In this document: positions 44,298 to 56,620 of the stretch, in pieces
How the letters are laid out: each line of letters starts with the position of its first letter
How positions within the stretch are numbered: position 1 is the stretch's first letter
Assembly: GCA_034770075.1 (NCBI GenBank)
Contig: CM068386.1
Location: 46,594,896-46,658,895, forward strand
Origin: Aralia elata
Taxonomy: Eukaryota; Streptophyta; Magnoliopsida; Apiales; Araliaceae
Direction of reading: 5' to 3'
Length of the DNA: 64,000 nt
Program-made: the position numbers and the translations under genes
The notes under the pieces: generated by a model
The model's database searches: none
Told to the model about the DNA's origin: nothing
The model's input: only the letters and a program-made list of their open reading frames with translations

Positions 44298-44415
44298 ATT
44301 CAATGTCACCCGTGTAACGAACTTTCAACCAATGACTCCCAAACCAAACGATTTTAGGGCGCTGAGTGTAAAGACATCTCCTAAGGGAATACTCATTCAA
44401 ATGACACCGGCCACA
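44298..44415 (-). other. Conserved block in B (relative of D block)
   Basis: Plus strand ATTCAATGTCACCCGTG to ACACCGGCCAC aligns without large gaps to the three D copies at 29030-29513. It is near 70 percent identical by eye. Confidence 0.75.
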
Positions 44416-45047
44416 AAGACAAACTAGTCAAGACCTGCTCTTATCTATCTATATTTAATAATTCTTCTTTTTCTTGCACTTAGACAGACATCGAAGCAGC
44501 ATTTATTCAACAACTTCTTTTTTTCTTTTTTTTTCTTAACTTTTGTTTTTTTTTTGATCCAACAAGTGATAACAGTTTATATCTTCATGTGAGCACGAAA
44601 TACATCAAAGAAGAACCAACTCCTAATTACCTCAATACACATTCGTGAATAATTAAAAATCAAGGGTCTCAAGTAAACACAACTAAAAACAGTCAAACTC
44701 CAGATTTAGCACTCACTATCCATCCCATTAAACTGAATTAGAACTGATCAAATTTCATCATCGGCCATCCCTAAATGACTTCCGTTAATGCATTGTTTGA
44801 ATACCTACTAAATGCAATACTATATGATCCTATGCTACTAAATTTTTGGGTTTTTGGAATTTTTTATTTTTTTTAAATACATAAATAAATAATGCAATCT
44901 AACATGAAACGAATACAAATAAAACTAAAAATGCAACTAGACGAGCAAATTCTAAAAATAACACACACCCCCCAAAACTCAAACGATACAATGTCCTCAT
45001 TGTGCGAAAAATAAAGAAAATAAAGAACAGAGGACTTCCCTGACAGA

Positions 45048-46250
45048 TCAAGCAGTAGGCCCGAACTCGTCATCATCATCTGGGGTTGGTGGTGGAAAAA
45101 CTGGCAATGGCTGCGCTTCTGGAAAGTGAACATAATCCATCAATGGTTGCATATTAGGATACATGTTTGATATCGCTTGCGTACAACTCTGCTGATAAGC
45201 AAACATATGCTCCTGTCGATCTGCCAACCGTTGATTTTGCCTCAATATGGTTTTATGCTGAGAATCAATAAGGCGCTGCAGCTCACGAAATTGAAGGTTG
45301 AACTTAGATTTGCCGATAGAAGTAGACGCTGAAGGACCCTCTAAAGGACCCGCTTCCTCATCATCTGATTCATGCTCTTCTTCAACAGCAGGAGAATGAA
45401 CGATATACCCCATACCACGAGGATGTGACTCACCGCCTTCCCATTCCTTATAGCGTGCAATCAGACGGTGGTCCAAAAGTAGCAAAGGTTGCTGTAAAGC
45501 TTCCTCAGCCCCCCAACGAACTCCCGCGCGAAGACATAAGCCACAAATCAGGGAAAGGTGTGGCAAACCACCCTGACTATGCAAATTTCGTAAAGTTAGG
45601 TGAATCGATGCCTCAATCAACTGGCCCACATTGATCGCAATCCCCGTCACAATAGCATATAACAATAAAGCTTTCTCCTTGGGTACATCACTCACGTGCT
45701 GTGATGGCATCAGTTTAGCAGAGAGGAACGCATACCATACCTTCCCATACCGACTCAAGTCCTTGCTATGGAACGAAATTACTGCACGTGGCCCTCTGGT
45801 TATCCAAGTCATCCATGGTTTACACAAGTCAATAACCACCTTCTCCAAATTAGGCCCCTCATCAAGAAATCGAGTGTATCTACAACTTGTATCAGGCCTC
45901 AAGTTATAGTATTCATTGATCGACTGGGCGCTGAATTAAACTGTCTTGCCCCGTATTGTAACCTCGCATGGAGCCGCGTCCTCTGCATTGGCATAAAATT
46001 CTTTGACAATGGCTATACATGCAGGTTCCGGATGGGCGGTGAATGTCTCCCATCCCCTCTCTACTATCTGAAGCATCATCTCACCATCTACCACTTTGTC
46101 AGGTGTGAGACCGCGCTCGGGAGTTAGAGCTTTACCCGATGTATGCGATTCATATCTGTTAGCCGCCTCCGCACTGACAAATTTTCGTCTATCAAACTGC
46201 CTGGATGGTGTTGAAGATGATCCCTCACCCCTATGCCTTTTAGGAGCCAT
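45048..46250 (-). pseudogene. B env-like ORF (Athila third ORF)
   Basis: A single minus-strand frame of about 400 codons with one in-frame TAA at 45936-45938. The N-terminal part is MAPKRHRGEGSSSTPSRQ and FVSAEAANRYE, the middle IRPDTSC-like RPDTSCRYTRFL, WYAFLSAKLMPSQHVSDV and GGLPHLSLICGLCLRAG, followed by an acidic Ser-rich linker, a coiled coil and a Pro-rich tail. It resembles the plant-transposon-protein domain ORF downstream of pol in Athila elements. I see no signal peptide or clear membrane anchor, so an envelope role is unproven. Confidence 0.75.
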
Positions 46251-47405
46251 TATTGATCACTTAACTAGCAGACCCAAACAAAGATTCTGAAACACCCAGG
46301 CTAAATCTGCACAACTCTGGTATGCAACACTAGGAACAAAACTTCCCCCCAAACTCCAACTCTACTGATTCCTAACTAGACTTTGCACAATTGAAGACAC
46401 CAACACAAGTTGTAATCCAGATAAACCAACCAAAACTCAACAGAAAGTCAAACTCAAGAATAAAGCATAAATATCATAGCCCAATACCAATTCCAGATAA
46501 ACTTAGATCAACTGAAGGAGTAGAGTTACCCAATGTAGGATACTTGATAGAGGCACGGTGCAATAGAGCAGAGTTGGTGATGTTGAGTGGTTGAACTGAT
46601 TAATTTGCTTCTTCAACTAGGTGCAAACCCTAGAACTTGTTCATGCAACGATGGATCTTATGGATATTGTGAATAGAACAGAGTATTTCACCGTTGGAAT
46701 GAGAGATGGCTTAGACTGAGTTAGAGTTTGTATGTAGAGAGGAGTGTGGTAGGGTTTGATTAGGAATCCGAGTATGGAAAGAATTGGGAAGGAAATTAGA
46801 AGAGAAATCTAGAAGAATAAGGTTTGGTTGGTATAGGAGAGGTAGAAATAGGAGTTGGAAGAAGTTGCATGGGTTTATGAGTGAAAGAAACCGAATTGGG
46901 ATCGATTTTTAAAAACTGATTTCCGCGATTCACGCCGGGGCGAGAAGTTTATACCTGAGAATCTCGCCAGGGCGAGAATGGACAGAGAGGAATGGCTGGG
47001 GCGAGAAAAATTTGAGCTGGAGCAAGTTTTGGCAGAGAGGTTCTCGCCGGGGCGAGAAACCCTAATGTATTTTTCTCGCCGGGGCGAGAATCCTCTTTTC
47101 TGAAATTTTTTTTTCTCTTTTGCTTGGTTCCTCTTGTCTTCAATTGGTACCATCCCAATAGCATGTCTCTCTACTTCTAATGCATTCCCCTAGGCTTCAT
47201 CCCTGTTCCAAAGAATAACATCATAAATGAGTCCGACTACGAAGGAATTGAAGAATTATTTCAAAACAAGGACACTTTGAACTACTACTAAGTAAAACAA
47301 AATTATTAACTACACTAGATCTATGAAAGCAATAAAGTAGCATGATTGGGTTGCCTCCCATCAAGTGCTTGGTTTATAGTCGTCAGCCCGACTTCCTCTG
47401 CAGTT
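46251..47405 (-). other. B spacer between integrase and env-like ORF
   Basis: It contains GGGAGGCAACCCA on the minus strand near 47345-47358, a motif common after Athila integrase, and a cluster of GCCGGGGCGAGAA palindromes at 46927-47092. Frames such as 46875-47153 are not genes. Confidence 0.75.
46927..47092. repeat. Internal CTCGCC palindrome cluster of B
   Basis: About five copies related to TTCTCGCCGGGGCGAGAA, for example at 47041-47058 and 47073-47090. They match the LTR copies at 55512-55610. Confidence 0.85.
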
Positions 47406-47929
47406 TCAGCCATCAATTTGATCGAGAGAAGAGAGATAAATCACTGATACTTGTCGATCCACATCGCCTCCCCAATAATGTTTGAGTTGCTGACCATTAA
47501 CCTTGAATGTGCGCTTTGAGTTTGGTTCTTCGACGTCAATTGCCCCATGGGGAGCTACAACAGTGACAATGAAAGGCCCGGACCACCTAGACTTCAACTT
47601 CCCAGGAAATAACCGCAATCTGGAGTTGAACAACAATACTGCCTGTCCCCGTTCGAATTTCCGATCAACTATCCGTTTGTCATGCCACCTCTTGACGTTT
47701 TCTTTATACAGCTTAGAGTTTTCATAGGCTTGGTGACGAAACTCCTCCATCTAATTCAATTGCAACAACCTTTTCTCGCCAGATGCTTGGAAATCAAAGT
47801 TCAATTTCTGAATTGCCCAATACGCATTGTGTTCAAGTTCGACCGGTAAATGACACGCTTTTCGTAAACCATGTGATACGGTGACATTCTAATGGGATTC
47901 TTATAGGCCGTGCGATACGCCCATAAAGC
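47406..47929 (-). pseudogene. B integrase C-terminal part
   Basis: After the solo LTR the minus strand resumes with ALWAYRTAYKNPIRMSPYHMVYEK, then EEFRHQAYENSKLYKENVKRWHD, KFERGQAVLLFNSRLRLFPGKLKSRWSGPF and KRTFKVNGQQLKHYWGG. This is the Athila integrase C-terminus. A stop and small shifts occur near 47752. Confidence 0.9.
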
Positions 47930-49717
47930 TGTAAGGTTTGTATATAACGCGAACATGCAATCAAATTACATAAACAGTGCGGAAGCGCGATAAAATCGGA
48001 TTTTAAAATTTTATACAAACCATCACCAAGATCAATCTATGTGCTCAATTAACGATATAAACGAAAGAGAAAGAGAATAAGAATTATACCCTCGTAGAAC
48101 AAAGCTTCCTCGGGTACAAGTTCAACTCCTAGTCCTTCGTGTTCTCCTCGAATGCTACGGTGTGATTCCTTCCTTTGATCAACGTTAGCCACCCAAGTGT
48201 TTGGCCTCTAGAGGTGATCCACCAAGGAAGAACAAGTATTCAGGAAGTTGGGTATTTGGCAAAACCCTAGTTTCTATCTCTATAGAAATTGCTCTCCACA
48301 ATCTAATGCAAGAGTGTGTAACCCTAATCTATGATAAGACCCCTCTTATTTATAGATGTATGAATAACCCTTCCCTAAACAATTTAGGATTAGGGTTTAT
48401 ATTATAATTAAACTCCTTTAATTAATAATGCTCCTAATCCAATTAGGAATTTATGGGAGAGTACTTCTATTAATTAATTCCCAATCCCTATTAGGAATTA
48501 AATAATAGTAATAGTAATAATAATAATAAGACTCCTCTTATTAATTTATATTTAATATTTCTAAAATATTAAATAATAAATATTAAGCTATTTAATTTAT
48601 TCTATCTCCATAGATTAAATTAAATACACTTAACTTATTATTACCATTATGTCATTTACTTCTTAAATAAATATTTTCCTTTTGCGGTGTGACCCTTTAG
48701 GTTCTCCATATTAAACCGGTTGTGAATAAATCAATTAGAACAATTCTAATCTTATTTAAATAAATAAATTAAACTATTTAATTTATTTAAATAAATAACA
48801 TTTATTCTACAATAAGGGTAAGCCCCCTTAGCGATCAATGACTTTCCAGATAATATAGATTTCAACATTAATCACAAAAGAACCTTTGAGTTGATAGTTA
48901 CCGTACAATTCAATCCTTCTACCATACAATGTCCCAATTAAATATAAGACATGGATTTTTACTGTCAAGTCTTATTTTATTTAATTATATGTATTTCGAT
49001 TCCTAAATGCATAACTCTAAATAATGCAAATTAGAAACTCCTTTCTAATTTCATTCTGCCTTGGCCAAGGACTACTGAGTTATCATTTATCGAATCACAT
49101 AGGACATTCACATCTTTTACTAGACGAGGTAGATTCTTTGTTGATCATTCACCTATCTCCATGTACAACTAATTATACCCAATCATACCCTTTGATATAC
49201 CCACAAGGTCTTAAGGGACATGTCAAAGTATAACTCATCATACACAAGATACTATGATGATCTCAAGTCCAAGGATCACTTGTACTACTATCACTAGAGG
49301 AATTCCTATTGACAGGCGAGTAAAACATCATTAGGTATTCCTTAGCGAGTCACGTTCAGTGAACTTATTCTCTAATAAGCACCTACATACTTGCTTTAGT
49401 GTCTCCACACAAATGATTATGAGATCAATCATCCTCTTCCTAAGAGCAAGCAACGTATGTACTAATCTATCCGGATTCACTAATCCCCAATTTAGTAATC
49501 CAACGATTAGGAACAATTTTAGTTTGTGAGCTATATTGAATTTAGATCTCATTAGCATGATCACCATCATGATTCTAAAAGCATTGCTCAAAACTATGGG
49601 TTTATCACATTTAATATAACAGCACTATGTAGATAATGTAAAATGCCTTTTATTAATAAATGAATAAGATTACAAAGTATATGCTACATCATATCAAATA
49701 TGATTGGCTTGTGTGCA
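47930..49717 (-). repeat. Solo LTR (probably Copia) inside B integrase
   Basis: 1788 bp bounded by TGTAAGG and TTGTGTGCA on the plus strand. The minus-strand end (TTTATCGCGCTTCCGCACTG ... AACCTTACA) looks like a plant Copia LTR 3' end. No internal genes. Flanks (AAAGC and TACTA) do not form a TSD, and about 30 integrase codons are missing at the site. Confidence 0.65.
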
Positions 49718-50552
49718 TACTACTTTGTTTGGGGATGATAAGCCGTAGCAATCCTGTGTTTGACTCCATATTTAGCTAACAATTTGGTGAACTGCTTATT
49801 GCAAAAATGGGTACCTTCGTCATTGATTATGGCTCTTGGTATACCGAATCGGGTAAAAATATTTTTCTGTAAGAACCGTAGAACCACTTTGGCATCATTT
49901 GTGGGTAATGCAGATGCTTCAACCCATTTTGATACATAATCCACAGCCAAAAGTATGTATTGATTGTTGAATGACGACGGAAATGGCCCCATAAAGTCAA
50001 TACCCCATACGTCGAAGAGTTCAACTTCAAGGATAGTGTTGAGAGGCATTTCATGTCGTTTTGAAATGTTGCCAACCCTTTGACATCTATCGCACTTTAG
50101 AACAAAAAGGTGGGCATCTTTGAACAGCTAAGGCCAGGGACTTTTGCTGCAGTTCTTTCTCCCCCATAATGTCCTCCATACTCTGACGAATGGCAACGAG
50201 TCAATATGCTCTCCATTTCTTCCTGTGGCATACAACATCGTATCATTTGATCCGCACAAGTTTTGAAGAGGAATGGCTCATCCCAGAAGTACTGTTTGAC
50301 CTCATGGAGAAATTTCTTCTTTTGTTGAGAAGTGAAATCTTGCGGAAGAACGTTACTGACTAGGAAGTTCACGTAATCAGCATACCAAGGGACTTCGGTG
50401 TTGATACAAAATAGCTGCTCATCTAGAAACGACTCATTAATCACCACCTCATTCTTTCTCTGAGTGTCGGCATTCTCTAACCTTAAAAGATGATCAGCCA
50501 CTTGATTCTCCGTACCTTTCCTATATCGAATTTCTAAGTCAAATTCTTGCAA
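49718..50552 (-). pseudogene. B integrase N-terminal and core part
   Basis: The minus strand gives IRCCMPQEEMESILTRCHSSEYGGHYGG (zinc finger), then after frameshifts FDVWGIDFMGPFPSS with the first Asp, VDYVSKWVEA and the second Asp in IINDEGTHFCNKQF, ending AYHPQT. The Glu segment (NGQAEVSNREIK in relatives) is lost at the solo LTR. Confidence 0.9.
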
Positions 50553-51908
50553 TAGAAGGACCCATCAAATCAGCCTTGGTTTGGCATCCTTCTTTGCAAT
50601 CAAATATGTGATGGATGAATGATCAGTGTAGACTATCACCTTGGTTCCAATCAGATATGCTCGAAATTTATCAAATGCAAATACTACTGCAAGTAACTCT
50701 TTTTCTGTAGTGGTGTAATTCAGTTGTGCATCAGTGAGTGTCTTACTTGAGTAATAAATGGTGTGAAAAATCTTATCTCTTTGTTGTCCCAACACAGGTC
50801 CCACTGCATAATCACTTGCGTCACACATCAACTCAAAAGGTAAGGTCCAATCGGGAGCAACTATGATCGGGGCTGTGACTAACTTCTTTTTCAGCACTTC
50901 AAAGGCTTCAATGCAAGATTGATCCATCTTGAAGGGAGTATCTTTCTCAAGGAGTGAACAAAATGGTTTTGAAATTTTTGAAAAGTCCTTGATGAATCGA
51001 CGGTAGAATCCTGCATGTCCGAGAAAACTTCTAATGCCTCTTACAGATGTCGGTGGAGGTAGCTTTTCAATGGTTTCGATCTTTACTCTATCCACCTCTA
51101 AGCCTTCTTTGGACACCTTGCGCCCCAGAATAATCCCTTCTTGCACCATAAAGTGGCATTTTTCCCAGTTAAGCACCAGATCCGAGAAGATAGCCATCAT
51201 GCATCGCTGAAATGTAGCCGGTGCATTACATAACCCGAAAGACATTCTCTGGAATGCAAACGTTCCATAAGGACATGTAAAAGTCGTTTTCTCTTGGTCC
51301 TCCGGAGCTATTACTATCTGATTATAACCTGAGTATCCGTCAAGAAGGCAGTAAAATTGATGACTGGACAACCTATCCAACATCTGATCAATAAATGGCA
51401 GTGGAAAGTGATCCTTGCACGTCACTTTTTTCAACTTGCGGTAATCCATACACACTCGCCAACCTGTAACTGTTCTTGTAGGAATGAGTTCATTATTTTC
51501 GTTTTCAACCACTGTCATTCCCCCCTTTTTAGGCACACACTGTACAGGACTTACCCAAGAACTGTCTAAAATCGGATAGATAATATCGGCATCTAACCAC
51601 TTGATGATTTCCTTTTTCACTACGTCCTTCATGATCGGATTCAATCTTCTTTGTTGCTCAATAACCGGTTTTACTCCTTCTTCAAGCAGAATTTTGTGCA
51701 TGCAAAACGACGGGCTGATTCCCTTGATGTCTGCTATTGTCCACCCAATTGCTGTTTTATACTCACGCAAAACCCTTAATAGTTTTTCTTCTTGAGATTC
51801 ATTCAAATGAGCAGAAACTATTACTAGTAGCGTGTCAGAGTCTCCCAAGTAAGCATACCTTAGGTGAGATGGAAGAGGTTTGAGTTCAAGCATAGGTGGT
51901 TCTTTCAC
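50553..51908 (-). pseudogene. B reverse transcriptase and RNase H, catalytic motif deleted
   Basis: A 447-codon open frame on the minus strand. It reads LELKPLPSHLRYAYLG, IKWLDADIIYPILDSSWVSP, WRVCMDYRKLKK, LPFIDQMLDRL, MSFGLCNAPATFQRCMMAIFSDL, then VLNWEKCHFMV. The segment with the RT Asp-Asp motif between FSDL and VLNW (near 51183) is gone in frame. RNase H follows (LMCDASDYAVGPVLGQ, YTTTEKELLAVVFAFDKFR, YTDHSSITYL). Confidence 0.95.
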
Positions 51909-52058
51909 TGATGGTTTGGACCTCTTTTCTCCTTCTTCTGGCCGGTCAAGTATATCAAATTGCCTGCTGAATTTCCGAGAAACAGGTAATGAGTCTAAAA
52001 CCTTGACATAATCCCACTCATCAAAATCATCAAAAGTGTCTATCCCAACCAGAGCAGC

Positions 52059-52769
52059 TTATAATGGATCTTCACAATAACTTGCACTGGTTCGTTCATT
52101 CACGATTTCATCTAGCAGGTCTATCCGCAAGCATTCCTCGCCTTCTTTAGGGAATTTCATTGATTTAAACACGTTGAAGGTGACTTCCTGATCTTGAACT
52201 CTCATTGTCAATTCACCTTTTTGTACATCTATCAGCGTTCTCCCTGTTGCTAAGAATGGACGACCCAATATGATGGGGATTTCTTTATCCTCTTCGTAAT
52301 CCAAAATGACGAAGTCAGCCGGGAAGATGAATTTATCAACTTTAACCAAAATATCTTCCACAATACCCCTCGGATATGTCACTGACCTGTCTGCCAACTG
52401 CAAGCTGATGTTTGTCGGTTTTGGTGCCTTTAGCCCAAGCTAAGTGTAAACTGATAACGACATTAAATTGATGCTAGCCCCTAAGTCACACAATGCCCTT
52501 CCAGAGAACTGGTTACCAATTACACATGGAATATTGAAGCTTCCTGGATCCTTTAATTTGGGTGGCAATTTGTTCTGCAAAATTGCACTGCATTCCTCGG
52601 TTAATGCCACCGTCTCGAAATCACCTAATTTTCTCTTCTTTGACAAAACCTCCTTCATGAACTTTGCATAACTGGGCATCTGTTCCAGGGCTTCTGCAAA
52701 TGATATGTTGATGTGCAGTTTCTTGAAAACATCTAAGAATCTGGAAAATTGCTTATCTAACTTAGCTTT
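52059..52769 (-). pseudogene. B aspartic protease region
   Basis: Minus frames 52679-52440 and 52403-52059 carry the active site ALCDLGASINLM and then GRPFLATGRTLIDVQKGELTMRV. In-frame stops at 52438-52440 (near SVYT) and 52057-52059 break it. Confidence 0.9.
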
Positions 52770-54379
52770 CTACAATCTTTGAGGGAATGGTACGGGAGGC
52801 ACTACACTATCTGGCTTGAGTTCCTTTGACTTTGCCTCCGAACCTGTATCCTTCACCTTTTCTGATTCGTTCACCTTACTTTTCACCGGGGCTTCCTTAT
52901 CTTCATTCTCCACAACTGTTTCTGGTTTAGAATTTCCTTTAACCGTATCAGGCAGCTTTTTTCCACTCCTTAAAATGACAGCCTTGTAATGTTCTTTTCC
53001 ATCCGTTCTTGGGTTAATCTCTGTATCACTTGGAAGTGCTCCTTGTGGTCGATTGTTCAAGACATGAGCCAACTGTCCCAACTGATTTTCCAAGTTCCTA
53101 ATTGACACTGCCTGGCTTTTCACATTCAAATCTACCTGAGTTAACAACTTATCTTGATCATTCATTCTTTTCTCAGACGCTGTGATGAATCTCGCCAACG
53201 AGTCTTCTAAACTCGGTTTTCTTTCTACATGTTGTGGAGCTTGGTTCTGAAAACCTGGGGGATTCTGTGATCTTGGAGCTGGATTTTGAATCTGAGTGTT
53301 ATTGCTCCAAGAGAAACCCGGATGATTTTTTCACCCCGGATTATAAACATTCTGATATGGCTGTTGCGGTCTGTTATAACTCTCCAAATATGTACCGATT
53401 CCGGATTAATGGCACAATACTCCGTCGGATGTGCACCTACACATAGCTCACACACATAGGCTACTTGCTGGACTTTCGATTCTGCTAAAGCTTCAATCTT
53501 CTTAGATATGGCTGCCATCTGAGCTGTTAGAGCCGTGACCGCATCTACTTCCAATACTCCAGCTACCTTTTGTTGATTCATTCTGGAAGTCGGCCATTGA
53601 TAGTTATTTGTAGCCATAGTCTCTAACAACGTGAAAGCTTCCTCAAAATTTTTATCCATAAGTGCTCCTCCCGCAGCAGCATCAATGCATGTTCGAGTGT
53701 CATTATTCAACCCATTGTAGAATGTCTAAACTTGTAGCCACTTAGGTAGCCCATGATGTGGACATTTCCTCAATAACTCCTTGAACCTTTCCCAAGCCTC
53801 GTATAGTGACTCTCCATGCTGTTGCCCAAAGGTAGAAATCTCGTTTCTCAACTTAGCCGACTTAGCTGGCGGGAAGAATTTCGCTAAGAATTTCTGAGCT
53901 AGATCATCCCAAGTTGTGATGGATCCTGGCGGAAGTGAATGCAACCAACTCTTTGCCTTATCTCTTAGTGTGAACGGAAACAGACATAATCTCACTGCAT
54001 CATCTGACACATTGGGATATTTGAATATATCACATATCTCTAAAAAGCTAACCAAAGGTTCATTCGGATCATCGTTAGCTAAACCCCCAAACTGTACCGC
54101 ATTCTGAAGCATATGAATTGTTCCCGGCTTGATCTCGAAGGAATTAGCGGCGATGACTGGTCTCGTGATGCTCGATTTGATCTCGTCTATCTTAGGCATA
54201 GCATAGTCCCTCAATGATTTCTGTTCTTCGTTAGCCATTTTCTCTTTCTCAATTGTCTCCCGACAGAATTTTCTCAACTGACGTAACTTGTTCTCAAGAT
54301 TATCCTCATACTGCACGAGTTCCGGTTGTTTTGATCGCGTTTGCATAAACGAATCAAAAGACACCTGAACAAGAAACAA
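52770..54379 (-). pseudogene. gag of B
   Basis: Retrotransposon gag domain (NSFEIKPGTIHMLQ, EPLVSFLEICDIFKY, VRLCLFPFTLRDKAKSWL, FFPPAKSAKLRNEI, ESLYEAWERFKELLRKCPHHG). A TAG at 53726-53728 replaces Gln. Then come EAFTLLETMATNNYQWP, a CCHC knuckle (CELCVGAHPTEYC) and, after a frameshift near 53330, NLENQLGQLAHVLNNRPQGALPS. Confidence 0.9.
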
Positions 54380-54449
54380 AAGAAAAATGAGTTTGCTTAA
54401 TTAGAACAGACTTAATTAAACTGATATTGAAAATTATAAACACAAATAA

Positions 54450-54467
54450 TCCCCGGCAACGGCGCCA
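54450..54467 (-). other. Primer binding site of B (tRNA-Asp type)
   Basis: Minus strand TGGCGCCGTTGCCGGGGA, the usual Athila PBS, seven bases inside the LTR. Confidence 0.92.
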
Positions 54468-54473
54468 AAAACT

Positions 54474-55760
54474 TGTTGCCCGATTTCACAATCAACAATT
54501 ACGTGCAAGTATACACGATCAACAAGTAATAAAGTGATAAGAACGAGTGTCGAACCCACAGGAATTATTATGCTTAATATCTCCAACTATCAATTTAGAT
54601 TATGGCTATTCTATTAAACAATCGCAATTTGAACACTGATTGAAACTAATTAAATTAACACTAGTACTGACAATAATCTCAAAGGTTGAAATTCAAATTT
54701 AAAATGATTAAGACTATAATTTCCCCAGTTATATGTCATAAACCAATCTATCTACGTCTTCCAATTATTCACTTCAATGGAGTTGTTAACAGAAATTTAA
54801 TTGTATTTATAAGCCCTTTTCCAAATGATCAAATAAATCTATCTAATCCAATTAACTCTGCGATATTCCTATACAAAACCAAAGGATTAAATTCATTAAG
54901 CCTCAATTTCCAACTGTTACATGCAGCAAAAAAATATCCCTATTCACTTCACAATCCTAATTATTCAACACATGCAAATAATTAAGAATACATGCTATCT
55001 CATCCAGTTCTAACCCTAGATTGCATCTCCCGAATTCACCTAGGATATTCCGCTAATTGTCGGCCAAACAATTAATCAATAAGCATAGAATAAGATAGAT
55101 AACTCAAATTGATTGAATAACTGAAATCAAATAGATAGTTAATTCATAAATGTAACTGGTTCAATTGTAGCCTTAATAAAAGGTTTAGTTCATACTGACA
55201 ATAAAAACAAGAATTCCAAAATAAGTCATCATAATTAATAACAAATTAGGGATAAAAGATTAAAAGAAAACTCAATGTAATCTCTAGTCCTCCAATCTGA
55301 ATTCCTCACGATGCTTGACTTGATCTTCAATCTCCTTGCTCAGCTCTGAAAACTCAATCTATGCGTTCTTCTTATCTAATGTGTTATCTCTTATTTATAT
55401 CCTCATAAGCCTCCTCTAGTCTCCTCATCAGAGTGGTAGATAGAATCCTTGTTAGCTTCAACCTTTCACAAATAATTGATTGCGGACAAGTCTTTTAATT
55501 TCCAGCAGCCGCATTCTCGCCCCGGCGAGAAGTTCTTCACAAACGTCCTCGCCCCGGCGAAGTCTCGCCCCGGCGAGAAAAATAGACCATGGATTCTCGC
55601 CCCGGCGAGGTTTCCCTGCACCCAGCTATTTTTTTCTTCTTCTAACCTGCAGCCGGCCTCGACCTACAAAAGCAATACAAAAACAAATAAAAAGATACTA
55701 AAAACACTTAAAGACTGTAAAGAATTAAGCCAAAGACGTATCAAACTCGTAGGTTAAAAC
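54474..55760 (-). repeat. 5' LTR of B
   Basis: 1287 bp, plus strand TGTTGCCCGATT to CTACTCATCA. Four CTCGCCCCGGCGAGAA-type palindromes at 55512-55610 lie upstream, on the element strand, of a TATA box. Frames 54686-54985 and 55476-55757 are LTR sequence. Confidence 0.93.
55388..55400 (-). promoter_or_regulatory. TATA box of B 5' LTR
   Basis: Minus strand GGATATAAATAAGAG, about 115 bp after the palindrome array. Confidence 0.55.
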
Positions 55761-55765
55761 CTACT

Positions 55766-56620
55766 CATCAACATGTTTAAAGCCTTCATAACCCAAGCAC
55801 AACAGTTTCAGGAGGAAACAAAGACTTCCATACACCAGCTGGAGAATCAAGTTAGTCAGCTTGCTACAATAATTGGTAGACTAGATTCTCAAGACTCAGG
55901 GAGGTTACTCTCACAGACAGTTGTCAATCCAAGAGAGAATGTAAGTACAATTACCTTGGGAAGTGGAGCGGATGTATATTAGGAAGAACAGTTAGTGCTT
56001 TCATTACAAAACAAGTCAGACAATGTTAACACAGATAACTGGCCTATGAATGACTGTGAAGTTCCCAGATGTAAATTGCACCCTCTCTGAGTGTAAACCA
56101 GTGCTTCCTTTTCTCATGTTTTAACAAAGAGATACAAAGTTGGAAAACATTCAGAGTTATATACATATGAGTATGAAGAATTCCTGGCAGAATTGGAGAG
56201 GAGGGGCCAAGAGCTGAATAATATTGAGAAGAATGCCAAAGAGGAGATAGAGGTGGATAAATTGATAATTCCGGCAGAAATTTACAATGAGAATATGGAT
56301 GATACACTGTTTGATAAGTGCAAATATACATTGGCTATGGAGTTTGATGATGCAAATGTTCAGTTCGACATTAATGAGGTCATGAGGTATCTTGGTATTG
56401 CTAATTTTGTTTTTGCTATTGATGTTTTTGACCCTATAATGTAGAAATCTTTTGAGACAATACAACAGGAGGATTTGAGGGCTGCAGTTTCTAATGGCTG
56501 GGAGATAGAGGAAGATGTAATAATAGAGCAGAATCAAGCTTTGAAGGATGCTCCTAATTTAGAATTGGAACCATTACCAGCTCACTTGCAGTTTACAAGT
56601 CCAATTACATAGATTGAGAG
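55766..56620 (+). pseudogene. gag and protease remnants of A, part 2
   Basis: FKAFITQAQQFQEETKTSIHQLENQVSQLA continues A's gag after B. An internal deletion then leads to a linker and to YTLAMEFDDANVQFDINEVM and LELEPLPAHLQF, which parallel the protease tail and RT start of B (LTMRVQDQEVTFNVFKSM; LELKPLPSHLRY). RT, RNase H and integrase are missing. Confidence 0.75.

Larger units (their letters stand above)
43840..45047 (-). other. B 3' region with PPT, hairpins and conserved block
   Basis: It holds the purine-rich GAGTTTGAGGGTATT tract next to the LTR, a pre-PPT hairpin (43860-43879), a covarying hairpin (44231-44257), a copy of the conserved block (44298-44415) and T/A runs near 44510-44560. 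No gene is seen. Confidence 0.8.
42339..55760 (-). mobile_element. B: Athila-like Ty3/gypsy element with env-like ORF
   Basis: Minus strand: 5' LTR 54474-55760, PBS 54450-54467, gag, PR, RT-RNase H, integrase, env-like ORF, 3' region and 3' LTR 42543-43839. An extra partial LTR (42339-42542) lies outside it. The TSD is ATATG (42334-42338) and ACATG (55761-55765), with one change. Integrase holds a solo LTR. Inserted in A's gag. Confidence 0.92.

Noticed and set aside
45425..46127. Plus-strand frames of 69-119 codons
   Set aside because: Antisense shadows of the B env-like ORF.
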